40,828 nt of DNA from Eshraghiella sp964414835 (GTDB taxonomy: Bacteria > Bacillota > Clostridia > Lachnospirales > Lachnospiraceae): positions 1-40,828 of the forward strand of contig CAYPWY010000018.1 of assembly GCA_964414835.1 (NCBI GenBank), written 5' to 3'. Numbering within the stretch: the stretch's first letter is position 1; each line of letters begins with the position of its first letter. The position numbers and the translations under genes were made by a program. Positions 7,353 through 15,021 of this stretch are shown here, in pieces. The notes under the pieces are model-generated. The model was not told where the DNA came from and searched no databases. It worked only from the letters and a program-made list of their open reading frames with translations.

Positions 7353-8726
7353 ATGAATAACAAAGAAATGATGGAATTACAGCCGGAACTGAATAGTCAG
7401 TTTGATGAGTTGGTCAAGTACTGTATGGCATCGGGAATCATAGATTCCAATTTATATATAGAATATGATGTAAAAAGGGGTCTGCGTGAAAGCAACGGTA
7501 AGGGCGTTCTTACAGGTCTTACGGAGATTTCCGATGTGGTAGCGTTTGATATTGTTGACGGGGACAGGGTGCCTTGTGACGGACGGCTGTATTTTCAGGG
7601 TTACAATGTACAGGATTTAATACATAAAGGAGACAGAAGAAGGTTTGCTTTTGAAGAGGCAACATATCTGCTTTTGTTCGGAGCGCTGCCTACCAAGGTA
7701 CAGCTTCGCCAGTTTATAGATATTCTGGGAGGACTAAGAGAGCTTTCCGGACACTTTGTGCGTGATGTAATTATGAAAGCGCCAAGCAGTAATATTATGA
7801 ATGCTTTGGAGAAAAGTATCGTCACACTTTACTCATATGATGAACAGGCAGATGATATATCGGTGCCTAACGTGCTTAGGCAGTCCTTACAGTTAATTGC
7901 CAAGATGCCTGTTATATCTGTTTTTGCGTATCAGTCATATATGCATTTTAAGAAAGATGATGTTTTGATTATCCGTAATCCGGACCCGGCATGTTCAACT
8001 GCCGAAAACATTCTCAGGATGCTCAGACCTGATGGTAAATATACTGAACTTGAAGCAAAGGTGCTGGATGTTGCACTTGTGCTTCACGCAGAACACGGCG
8101 GAGGTAATAACTCTACATTTACCAACCATGTAGTTACATCATCAGGAACGGATACATATTCCACAGTTGCAGCCTGCGTAGCATCCCTTAAAGGACCGAA
8201 GCATGGCGGTGCCAATCTTAAGGTTAAACAGATGTTTGCCAACATCAAAGAAAATGTATCTGATTTGAAGGATGAGGATGAACTTAGGGCTTATCTGAAG
8301 AGAATACTTAATAAGGAAGTTTTTGATAAGGCAGGACTTATTTATGGTGTAGGTCATGCTGTTTATACAATGTCAGACCCTCGCGAGGTTATTCTCAAAG
8401 AATATGCCAGAAAGCTTTCTGAAGAAAAAGGACTTGTGGAAGAATTTGAGATTTATAATAGAGTTGAGAAAATTGCAAAAGAGCTTATCAGCGAGTCACG
8501 TAAAACCCTGAAGCCGATATGCGCCAATGTGGATTTTTACAGCGGGTTGGTATATACAATGCTTGGAATCCCCGATGAACTTTTCACACCTATTTTTGCC
8601 ATTGCCAGAATCGCAGGATGGAGTGCACATCGCCTTGAGGAGCTGGTAAATAAAGGAAAAATAATCAGACCGGCATATAAGTATGTAGGACACCATGTGG
8701 ATTATGTGGACCTTAATGATAGATAA
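7353..8726 (+). CDS. Citrate synthase
   Basis: Condenses acetyl-CoA and oxaloacetate to citrate; in fermentative anaerobes it usually feeds 2-oxoglutarate/glutamate synthesis. The protein has 457 aa. Family signatures are clear: HAEHGGGNNSTF, GPKHGGAN and GVGHAVY with the catalytic His residues. The downstream Asp lies near CANVDFYSGLVY, and IARIAGWSAHRLEE is close to the end. The ATG at 7353 follows AGGAGGAGG at about 5 nt; an in-frame ATG at 7335 is the alternative but overlaps that site. It is monocistronic, with its own promoter and terminator. Aconitase lies about 7.4 kb downstream in the same window. No isocitrate dehydrogenase gene is present here. Confidence 0.95.
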   Translation: MNNKEMMELQPELNSQFDELVKYCMASGIIDSNLYIEYDVKRGLRESNGKGVLTGLTEISDVVAFDIVDGDRVPCDGRLYFQGYNVQDLIHKGDRRRFAFEEATYLLLFGALPTKVQLRQFIDILGGLRELSGHFVRDVIMKAPSSNIMNALEKSIVTLYSYDEQADDISVPNVLRQSLQLIAKMPVISVFAYQSYMHFKKDDVLIIRNPDPACSTAENILRMLRPDGKYTELEAKVLDVALVLHAEHGGGNNSTFTNHVVTSSGTDTYSTVAACVASLKGPKHGGANLKVKQMFANIKENVSDLKDEDELRAYLKRILNKEVFDKAGLIYGVGHAVYTMSDPREVILKEYARKLSEEKGLVEEFEIYNRVEKIAKELISESRKTLKPICANVDFYSGLVYTMLGIPDELFTPIFAIARIAGWSAHRLEELVNKGKIIRPAYKYVGHHVDYVDLNDR

Positions 8727-8746
8727 ATATTTCCATGTATATAATA

Positions 8747-8792
8747 AGGATAAATCATGCTGCCAAAAAGCATTGATTTATCCTTATTTTTC
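8747..8792 (+). terminator. Rho-independent terminator after citrate synthase
   Basis: Stem AAGGATAAATCA / TGATTTATCCTT with inner TGC/GCA, followed by ATTTTT. Confidence 0.85.
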
Positions 8793-8825
8793 TGAAACCA
8801 AATCCCAAATTTGACGAGATATAAT
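8793..8825 (+). promoter_or_regulatory. Possible promoter of the ECF sigma operon
   Basis: TGAAAC (8793-8798) resembles the AAC-containing -35 element of ECF promoters, with CGAGAT 16 nt downstream. A sigmaA-like TATAAT lies at 8820-8825 without a good -35. Autoregulation is plausible but unproven. Confidence 0.35.
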
Positions 8826-8860
8826 ATGAAGACGTCTTACTAAAAGAAAGGAGACTTGCC

Positions 8861-9421
8861 ATGCAAGATGAGGAAATCGTTGAGCTTTACTGGCAGCGTG
8901 ATGAATCTGCAATAAAAGCAACACAGGATAAATACAGCCGTTATCTTACAAAAATTGCATATAATATTTTGGCGAATTTAGAGGACTGTAAGGAAAGCGT
9001 TAACGACACATATCTTGCGGCATGGAACTCTATGCCACCACACAGACCAAGTATTTTATCTACTTATCTCGGAAAGCTGACAAGACGGGCATCCATTGAT
9101 ATTTTTCGGAAAAAGAACCGCCATAAGCGTAGGGAATCTGAGTATGCGCTTTCACTTAGCGAACTGGAGGACTGTATCACTGATGGCGGTACTCCTCAGG
9201 AGACTTTGGAAACAAAACTGCTTGCCGGAGCTATCAATGACTTTCTGCGTACATTGTCCAAGGATGCACGGAACCTTTTTATAGGAAGGTATTATTTCCT
9301 TGATTCACTCCGGGATGCAGCAAGGTATTGTGGCATGAATGAAAGCAAAGCAAAAAGTATGCTGTTTCGTACAAGATGCGGACTGAAGGCGTATCTGGAA
9401 AAGGAGGGATTTTATTTATGA
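8861..9421 (+). CDS. ECF-type RNA polymerase sigma factor
   Basis: Sigma-70 family, ECF subgroup, 186 aa. Region 2 spans roughly residues 15-85 (YSRYLTKIAYNILANLEDCK through KLTRRASIDIFRKKNRHKRR). Region 4 lies at about 125-180 (a Leu-rich helix, then DSLRDAARYCGMNESKAKSM as the HTH). It starts at ATG 8861 after AAAGGAGA. The gene overlaps the next one by 4 nt (ATGA), a pattern of sigma/anti-sigma co-expression. It heads a three-gene operon ending with a serpin, so its regulon probably includes that secreted inhibitor. The activating signal is unknown. Confidence 0.92.
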   Translation: MQDEEIVELYWQRDESAIKATQDKYSRYLTKIAYNILANLEDCKESVNDTYLAAWNSMPPHRPSILSTYLGKLTRRASIDIFRKKNRHKRRESEYALSLSELEDCITDGGTPQETLETKLLAGAINDFLRTLSKDARNLFIGRYYFLDSLRDAARYCGMNESKAKSMLFRTRCGLKAYLEKEGFYL

Positions 9422-10050
9422 ATCCGGATAAAATTCATGATGCTCTTAACATGTTGGATGAGGATTTAATTGAAGAAGTAAATGTGCTGCGTATTAAAAA
9501 AAAGAAGCTTAATAGCCGTTGGGTGCGCCGAATAGCTATTGCTGCCTGCCTGTGCATAATTATTGCAGGAGTATTTGCTGCAAATAATCTGGGGATATTG
9601 CCTTTGGGAGGAGCAGGCAATAATAAGCAACAGGGAGAGATGAGCGGAAATCCGGAAGGAATATCTATGGTACAGGAAAATTATAGTGATGCAATTGGCA
9701 AAGAACTATGGGAAACCGCAGAATATCCATCTGTTTTGGTTAAAATTGAGGGCTGGAAGGAGGACGGCTTTTTCGGGACCGTTACCGGAAGCTTTGATAC
9801 GGATACATTTAAGGTGGGAGAAGATATTGTTGTTTTGTATGGTGAGACTATCGGAGAGGAAATATCCATAAGTGACGGTACTGAATCCGAGGATGGCGTA
9901 CCGGCGAGTATGGACTTTACGGTAGGAAGTGTTGTTCGTGTATGGTTTGCTAAACAGGCGAGCTATCCTGAAAGTATAGGCACCGGGGAAACCATATATT
10001 GTGTAATTTATGCTGAAAGAATTGCATTGGAAGAAGACGATGCAGAGTAA
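9418..10050 (+). CDS. Probable membrane anti-sigma factor
   Basis: A 210-aa single-pass protein. The acidic cytoplasmic N-terminus (~1-40: a D/E-rich helix with DEDLIEEVN, then a KKKKLN basic patch) precedes one TM helix (~45-64). The extracytoplasmic C-terminal domain is beta-rich, about 110 residues. This layout, and the ATGA overlap with the sigma gene, are typical of the anti-sigma-like partners encoded after ECF factors in Lachnospiraceae. No zinc-binding ZAS motif (HxxxCxxC) is present. AAGGAGGG precedes the ATG, and the serpin gene begins 20 nt after the stop. The anti-sigma role is inferred from context. Confidence 0.7.
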   Translation: MNPDKIHDALNMLDEDLIEEVNVLRIKKKKLNSRWVRRIAIAACLCIIIAGVFAANNLGILPLGGAGNNKQQGEMSGNPEGISMVQENYSDAIGKELWETAEYPSVLVKIEGWKEDGFFGTVTGSFDTDTFKVGEDIVVLYGETIGEEISISDGTESEDGVPASMDFTVGSVVRVWFAKQASYPESIGTGETIYCVIYAERIALEEDDAE

Positions 10051-10070
10051 GCGGAAGGAGGCGTAATAGT

Positions 10071-11345
10071 ATGAGAAAAAAATGTTTCATTAATATTGTT
10101 GCCAGTGTACTGATTGTATCAACACTTGTCTTTACGGCAGGATGTTCAAGAAAAGCAGTATCATCAAATGATATACAGGCACAAGACCTTATGAAAGGGA
10201 TTAAAGCAAATAAGGTAGAAGGCGTGGAGGATATTACTAAAGACAGTGTATATATATCGGATTTTGCCGTTCAGCTTTTTAAGGCAAGCATGGAGGATGG
10301 ACAAAACACCTTGTTATCTCCTTTTTCGGTTCTTTGTGCGCTGGCTATGACCGCTAACGGAGCAGAAGGAGAAACGCTTGCGCAGATGGAAAAAGTTCTG
10401 GGTATGCCTTGTGATGAGCTTAACTCATATCTGTATAGTTATATGGCAAGCCTGCCCCAGAATGACAAATACAAGCTAAGTATTGCAGACTCAATTTGGT
10501 TTACAGACAATGAATGCTTTACTGTAAACCATGACTTTTTGCAGACTAATGCCGACTACTATAATGCTGATATTTACAGAGCTCCATTTGACCGGACAAC
10601 GCGGGACGATATAAACAGCTGGGTAAAAGAAAAGACAGATGGAATGATTCCTGAAATTATTGAAGAAATTCCTTCTGATGCGGTTATGTATCTGGTAAAT
10701 GCACTTGCTTTTGAAGCCGAATGGGAAAGTATTTATGAGAATGCGCAGGTAAGAGAAGGCGTTTTTACCGGGGAAGACGGAACTACTCATAACGTGGAAT
10801 TTATGTACAGCAACGAAAATACTTACTTAGAGGATGAAAACTCAGTAGGTTTTATTAAATACTACAAAGACCGTAAATATGCATTTGTGGCATTGCTTCC
10901 TAATGAGAATATGGGAATGGCGGATTATGTGTCCTCTTTGACGGGAGAGCATTTGAATGAGTTGATTTCCAATGGGCAGTCTACGCTTGTAAGAACGTCA
11001 ATTCCAAAGTTCGAGACGGAATATAGCACTGAAATGTCCGCTGTGCTTGCGGAAATGGGTATGCCGGATGCTTTTAACGGTTCAGCAGCCGATTTTACCG
11101 GGCTTGGCACATCCTCCGAAGGAAACATTTATATTGGACGTATTTTGCATAAAACCTTTATTTCGGTAGGGGAAAAAGGCACAAAGGCAGGAGCGGCAAC
11201 CGTTGTTGAAATGTCAGGTGAAGGTGCTCCAGCTCCAATCGATGAAAAAGAAGTGTATCTTAATCGTCCGTTCGTGTATATGTTGATAGACTGTGAAGCA
11301 AATATCCCGTTATTCATCGGCACAATGATGAATACAGGGGAATAA
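10071..11345 (+). CDS. Secreted lipoprotein serpin (serine protease inhibitor)
   Basis: Serpin-fold protein, 424 aa. A type II signal peptide ends in a lipobox (FTAGC, Cys25), so the mature protein should be membrane-anchored on the cell surface. Serpin signatures: NTLLSPFSVLCALAMTANGA, NALAFEAEWE, and near the C-terminus NRPFVYML..IPLFIGTM. The hinge of the reactive-centre loop fits the inhibitory consensus: E368-K-G-T371-K-A-G-A-A-T377, with small residues at P12-P9. By spacing from T371 (P14), P1 would be near Glu384, but the loop is about five residues longer than in alpha-1-antitrypsin, so P1 is uncertain. It is last in an ECF sigma/anti-sigma operon, suggesting stress- or protease-induced expression. 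Confidence 0.93.
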   Translation: MRKKCFINIVASVLIVSTLVFTAGCSRKAVSSNDIQAQDLMKGIKANKVEGVEDITKDSVYISDFAVQLFKASMEDGQNTLLSPFSVLCALAMTANGAEGETLAQMEKVLGMPCDELNSYLYSYMASLPQNDKYKLSIADSIWFTDNECFTVNHDFLQTNADYYNADIYRAPFDRTTRDDINSWVKEKTDGMIPEIIEEIPSDAVMYLVNALAFEAEWESIYENAQVREGVFTGEDGTTHNVEFMYSNENTYLEDENSVGFIKYYKDRKYAFVALLPNENMGMADYVSSLTGEHLNELISNGQSTLVRTSIPKFETEYSTEMSAVLAEMGMPDAFNGSAADFTGLGTSSEGNIYIGRILHKTFISVGEKGTKAGAATVVEMSGEGAPAPIDEKEVYLNRPFVYMLIDCEANIPLFIGTMMNTGE

Positions 11346-11381
11346 ATTGCAGGAGACGGCATATAAAAAGTATTGATGACT

Positions 11382-11486
11382 AAGGGGCTGTCCGCACTGA
11401 GAAAAGCATATACAAAATATAGCAGAAAGTGTCCATCATCTAATACTATATCTTGCATACCAAGTGCTTGGTGCGACAGCCCTTTT
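11382..11486. repeat. MITE-like inverted-repeat element / shared terminator
   Basis: Nearly matching terminal arms, AAGGGGCTGTCCGCAC (11382-11397) and GTGCGACAGCCCTTTT (11471-11486), bracket about 73 bp of AT-rich non-coding sequence. The arms differ by one inserted C and the length of the A/G run. TA dinucleotides occur at both edges, compatible with a TA target duplication. It lies between the convergent serpin and lipoprotein genes and could also act as a bidirectional terminator. Confidence 0.55.
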
Positions 11487-11503
11487 AAGATATACACAAC
11501 GTA

Positions 11504-12325
11504 TTAACCTCGATAATTAACCTCAATAATGTCTCCTATTCCGTATGTGCCGTTCTCATAAATTATCTGCAGATAAATTTCCGCAACAATTTCACCTGTT
11601 ATTTCAGGGGAAGCTTCTATTGCTGCAACGGCGATGGCATATACAATATCAGAATCGGCATTGTAAGCTATTTTACAGGTTTGGGAAAGAATAAGTGCTG
11701 ATTTATCAATGCCTTTAGCGGCAAGCTCTGTTTCATCAGCCCATGACATATCCGTAAGTTGTGAAACGTCCGTATCAGGTTTAAAGATGGTATATTCCAT
11801 TTTCTGTAAATCAATTATATAACATGGCACAGAGGTAAATCCCATACTTGTGTCTATATTTGCAAGCAATATTTCCTTAATCCCATCGTTATTAAGGTCT
11901 TTTGAATATATCCACGCCCCTGAAATCATTTCGCCCCAGAAACCGTTATCAATTTCCAGAGAATTACCTTTATAAGTAATTACTGTTTTAGCTATAAGGT
12001 CAGAGACAATTTCAATTTCGCCAGTCTCATCGGTCAGCTTAAGGCAGCTGTTGTTGTTTTCATCAATAAAAGCAGAACCGGTAAATGCATTGAAAAAACC
12101 ATTTTCGTTATATTTTTCAATCGTAGATTGGCGAAATTCATAAATTTCCTGTGTTTTATCCGTGGTTTCCGGCTCTGTGATAGTAGGTTCCAATGTAGTG
12201 GCTGTGAGAATAGGTTCTGTTGCAGCAGGCTGTAGAGTTTGAGATACGGTCCCTTTGGAAGCTTGGCAGCCGGTAAATAAACAAGTTAAAAATGTAAGTA
12301 ATATAAATAGTAATATTTTTTTCAT
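11504..12325 (-). CDS. Putative lipoprotein of unknown function
   Basis: 273-aa lipoprotein. The signal peptide has lipobox LFTGC (Cys at about position 20), then a Thr/Pro/Glu-rich linker (~25-60) and a globular part with an EF-loop-like DLNNDGIKEI segment reminiscent of FG-GAP/VCBS calcium-binding loops. Family not recognised. I prefer the ATG at 12325 because GGGGGA sits about 8 nt upstream; the ATG at 12331 is too close to it. It is convergent with the serpin gene and preceded on the same strand by a broken lipoprotein gene. Confidence 0.75.
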   Translation of the reverse strand: MKKILLFILLTFLTCLFTGCQASKGTVSQTLQPAATEPILTATTLEPTITEPETTDKTQEIYEFRQSTIEKYNENGFFNAFTGSAFIDENNNSCLKLTDETGEIEIVSDLIAKTVITYKGNSLEIDNGFWGEMISGAWIYSKDLNNDGIKEILLANIDTSMGFTSVPCYIIDLQKMEYTIFKPDTDVSQLTDMSWADETELAAKGIDKSALILSQTCKIAYNADSDIVYAIAVAAIEASPEITGEIVAEIYLQIIYENGTYGIGDIIEVNYRG

Positions 12326-12447
12326 ATACATTCCCCCATTATTTATAATTAAAGAAAATATTTCGTAGTTGCTTCTCTTGAATGTCTCCTACATTAAGTG
12401 CCAGAAGGCATATTTTTTTGGCATATTCACCATAAAAATATGTTACG

Positions 12448-12986
12448 CTAAGAGGCTTTAGATAAATATTTTACAAAAATCTCCTCCAATACATCTGCTG
12501 ATTGACTGTCAATATATTTTTCTCTGTAATATTCCTCATTTTCAGTGTCATAATAAGATGGCATATATATATCCAGTTTTCCTGTATCTGTATACCACCA
12601 AATCGTAATTCTTTCAGTTTCATCCAGCCATTTGTCATTTTCAGCATCTTTTTTTAAGACTTCAAATATGATTCTCAGGCTTTGCAATTTTCTTCCGGAA
12701 TAATACACGTGCCCTCATAATCGTCATCGGGTATATCCGTTGAATTGACTAATACATTGTACAATTTTTTCAAATCATTCTCATGCTCATCTTTATAAAT
12801 AACTTCCGGCATATACATAGTGGCATCTGATATGCCATAATAAAAGCTGAATTGTGCCGATTCCACTGATTCATAAGGCATATACTCAACCTGACCGTCT
12901 ATGTCAATATCTGCTTCACGTTTGCTGCAGCCTGACAAAAACAATGCCAACACCAATATCTGAATAAATATCACTGATTTTCTCAT
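12448..12986 (-). pseudogene. Frameshifted lipoprotein gene
   Basis: Two overlapping minus-strand frames look like one broken gene. The first (12986-12675) encodes a signal peptide with lipobox FLSGC and about 80 residues, ending soon after DDDYEGTC. The second (GTG at 12708, to 12448) has no start of its own and continues with YYSGRKLQSLRIIFEVLKK and an acidic C-terminus. A single-base indel near 12685-12710, where there is an A run, would join them into a protein of about 178 aa. Family not recognised. It could be a true pseudogene or a sequencing error. The first ATG has a good GGAGGGG ribosome-binding site. Confidence 0.65.
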
Positions 12987-13001
12987 AACTTCCCCTCCTG
13001 A

Positions 13002-13172
13002 TTAACAATATATATGTCTCAGATTACTTTTGTCAAAACTGGTCACTGAAATAGGCATAGTCGCAGAATTTCTGACATCAAGATTTTTGTTTCGTGCTAA
13101 GTTTAAATAAAATGGAACACATTCATATGATTCTATAGCTGCTGCATAAACTTTTTCCCTTAAGTACCCCAC
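13002..13172 (-). pseudogene. Possible remnant of an adenylate-forming ligase (PaaK/CapK-like)
   Basis: A 56-codon open stretch ends at TAA 13004-13002, just 15 nt upstream of the lipoprotein start. It contains AIESYECVPFYLNLARNKN followed by a Pro-Ile-Ser-Val-x-Ser-x-x-Lys segment. This recalls the N-terminal VPFYR region and following 'lPvltK' motif of PaaK/CapK-type ligases. It has no ribosome-binding site and the rest of such a protein (~400 aa) is missing. The match is by eye and weak. Confidence 0.3.
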
Positions 13173-13659
13173 TTTTCTACATTCCCTATTTTATATTCAT
13201 TTATATACCTGAAATTGTTTTTTCAATACCTTTGAAAATCCTCAACCCAAAAGCTTATAGATAATGCATATGCCTATTTTATTGTGTTTGATTTTATGCA
13301 AAATTCATTTTATCCAAAGCTACCACCACTACGCAGGATATGCCTTCGGTATGTATCTCATCACAGATGTAAAACAACAAAACCACAGAAATAAAATCTG
13401 TGGTATTAAAAATATATATATTGAATGCTATATACAATCCAAAGTGTTCATATTGTTAAATAACCTCTAAATATATTATACCACACACCCTATATTATTT
13501 TATCAGCTAAGTATTTTATTATATACGCGATTTTTTAGTGAATAATTACATTCACTTTTTAGTATCATGTTATTACATCTTTAGAAAGTATCGCAATTTT
13601 TTAGGAGTAAATATGTATGTAAAAGCAATATGCGGAAACTCGGAGTTTCCGCCTTGAAC
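13173..13659. other. AT-rich intergenic region
   Basis: No supportable gene. A plus-strand open frame at 13264-13470 has no ribosome-binding site and no protein-like composition. Two hairpins are visible. ACCACAGA/TCTGTGGT (13382-13389, 13397-13404) is followed on the minus strand by a T-rich run. The perfect GCGGAAACT-CGG-AGTTTCCGC lies at 13632-13652. Confidence 0.5.
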
Positions 13660-13667
13660 CGGAAAAG

Positions 13668-13697
13668 AAAAAGACTCCGATAAAATCGAAGTCCTTA
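13668..13697 (-). terminator. Terminator of tRNA-Pro
   Basis: On the minus strand GACTTCGA/TCGGAGTC (one G-T pair) is followed by TTTTTC, directly after the tRNA 3' end. Confidence 0.75.
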
Positions 13698-13705
13698 AAA
13701 TATAA

Positions 13706-13779
13706 TCGATGCGACAGGATTCGAACCTGCGGCCTCTGCGTCCCGAACGCAGCGCTCTACCAAACTGAGCCACGCATCG
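13706..13779 (-). tRNA. tRNA-Pro (anticodon CGG)
   Basis: 74-nt cloverleaf on the minus strand. Acceptor CGATGCG/CGCATCG with discriminator A, D arm GCTC/GAGC, anticodon arm CTGCG-TTCGGGA-CGCAG (anticodon CGG), T arm GCAGG-TTCGAAT-CCTGT (last pair G-T). CCA is not encoded. Confidence 0.95.
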
Positions 13780-13874
13780 CCACTGCAATGAATATTCTAC
13801 AATAACTTTTCAAACAATGCAAGAAAAATATTAAAGTAATCTGCAAATAATACGGAAAATTATAATTGAGACAT

Positions 13875-13914
13875 GAAAACGCCTAAGTCCTTCGATGGTT
13901 GAGGGACTTAGGCG
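13875..13914 (-). terminator. Terminator of the D-lactate dehydrogenase gene
   Basis: Long stem CGCCTAAGTCC / GGGACTTAGGCG, followed on the minus strand by TTTTC. Confidence 0.8.
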
Positions 13915-13954
13915 CTGAAAGGGAATTGCCGCTTTGTTATAGGATAACTGAAAG

Positions 13955-14932
13955 CTACACAATATTCAGAAGCTTCATTCCGTTTTCATAGGCAAAAGCA
14001 TTTTCAAGTGTTTCAATGGCGATTGCCTGCATTGCTTCCCTTGTGAAAAAGCCCATATGGGAAGTTATTAGCACATTTGGGAAAGTACACAGGCGGGACA
14101 GAACATCGTCGTGAATGATTTTGTTGGACACATCCTCGTAGAAAAGACCTTCCTCTTCTTCGTATACGTCAAGTGCCACACCGCCGATTCTTCCGTTTTT
14201 AAGTCCGTCAATCAGTGCAGTTGAGTCAATTAGAGAGCCTCGTGATGTGTTGGAGATAATTACTCCCGGTTTCATTTTCTGTATAGAAAGCTCATTCACA
14301 AGATGATAGGTGTCGGCAGTCAGCGGACAATGCAGTGATATCACATCCGATTTTTCAAAAAGCTCATCAAGAGGTACATATACGGCATCAAGGTTTTCAT
14401 TAGGGTACAAATCGTATGCCAGCACCTTCATATGAAAACCGTTAAAAATGTCTATCATGCATTGTCCGATTTTACCCGTACCGATAACGCCTGCGGTTTT
14501 TCCGTTCATATCCCGCCCCATAAGTCCGTTAATGCTCATATTGAAATCACGGGTTCTGGTGTATGCACGGTGAAGCTGTCGGTTGACGGTAAGTATTGCT
14601 GCCATGGAGAACTCGGCAACGGCAGCAGGGGAATAGTTAGGCACGCGGAGTACAGTTATTCCGAGAGCCTTGGTTGCATCCAAATTTACATTGTTAAAAC
14701 CGGCGCACCGCAGCAGAATTAATTTTATTCCCATGGACGCCAGACCCTCCGCAACTTCCTCCGTCACATAGTCGTTTACGAAAATACAGACGGCATTGCT
14801 TCCGTTGGCAAGTACAAGAGTATCCGGTGACAGCCCGGCTTCAATAAAATGAATCTGGCACCCATATTCCTTGCTAAGCGGCTCAAACCATAGTCTGTCA
14901 TAAGGTTTTGTTCTGAAAAAAGCTATATTCAT
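13955..14932 (-). CDS. D-2-hydroxyacid dehydrogenase (D-lactate dehydrogenase type)
   Basis: NAD-dependent D-isomer-specific 2-hydroxyacid dehydrogenase, 325 aa, probably reducing pyruvate to D-lactate in fermentation. The Rossmann motif is GVIGTGKIGQ (148-157). The catalytic set is present: Arg231 (NTSRGSLID), Glu260 in DVYEEEEG, and His292 in LITSHMGFFTREA. The N-terminus MNIAFFRTKPYD and length match D-LDH. CTAAGGAGTT precedes the ATG. It is a single gene with a terminator. A related dehydrogenase such as hydroxyisocaproate dehydrogenase cannot be excluded. Confidence 0.9.
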   Translation of the reverse strand: MNIAFFRTKPYDRLWFEPLSKEYGCQIHFIEAGLSPDTLVLANGSNAVCIFVNDYVTEEVAEGLASMGIKLILLRCAGFNNVNLDATKALGITVLRVPNYSPAAVAEFSMAAILTVNRQLHRAYTRTRDFNMSINGLMGRDMNGKTAGVIGTGKIGQCMIDIFNGFHMKVLAYDLYPNENLDAVYVPLDELFEKSDVISLHCPLTADTYHLVNELSIQKMKPGVIISNTSRGSLIDSTALIDGLKNGRIGGVALDVYEEEEGLFYEDVSNKIIHDDVLSRLCTFPNVLITSHMGFFTREAMQAIAIETLENAFAYENGMKLLNIV

Positions 14933-15021
14933 AACTATAACTCCTTAATAATTCCAAGAATTTATACGCCTGTATCGGCGTTCTATAAGAATTATATCCC
15001 AAAAAAGGCGGAGCTATCCAT

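Noticed and set aside
13264..13470. 68-codon plus-strand open frame in the AT-rich gap
   Set aside because: No Shine-Dalgarno, odd composition (His/Ile/Tyr/Cys rich) and it overlaps hairpins; no support as a gene.
13573..13788. Minus-strand ORF across tRNA-Pro
   Set aside because: Translation of the tRNA itself, a common false gene.
14432..14722. Plus-strand 96-codon ORF opposite D-lactate dehydrogenase
   Set aside because: Antisense to conserved catalytic-domain sequence; no ribosome-binding site.
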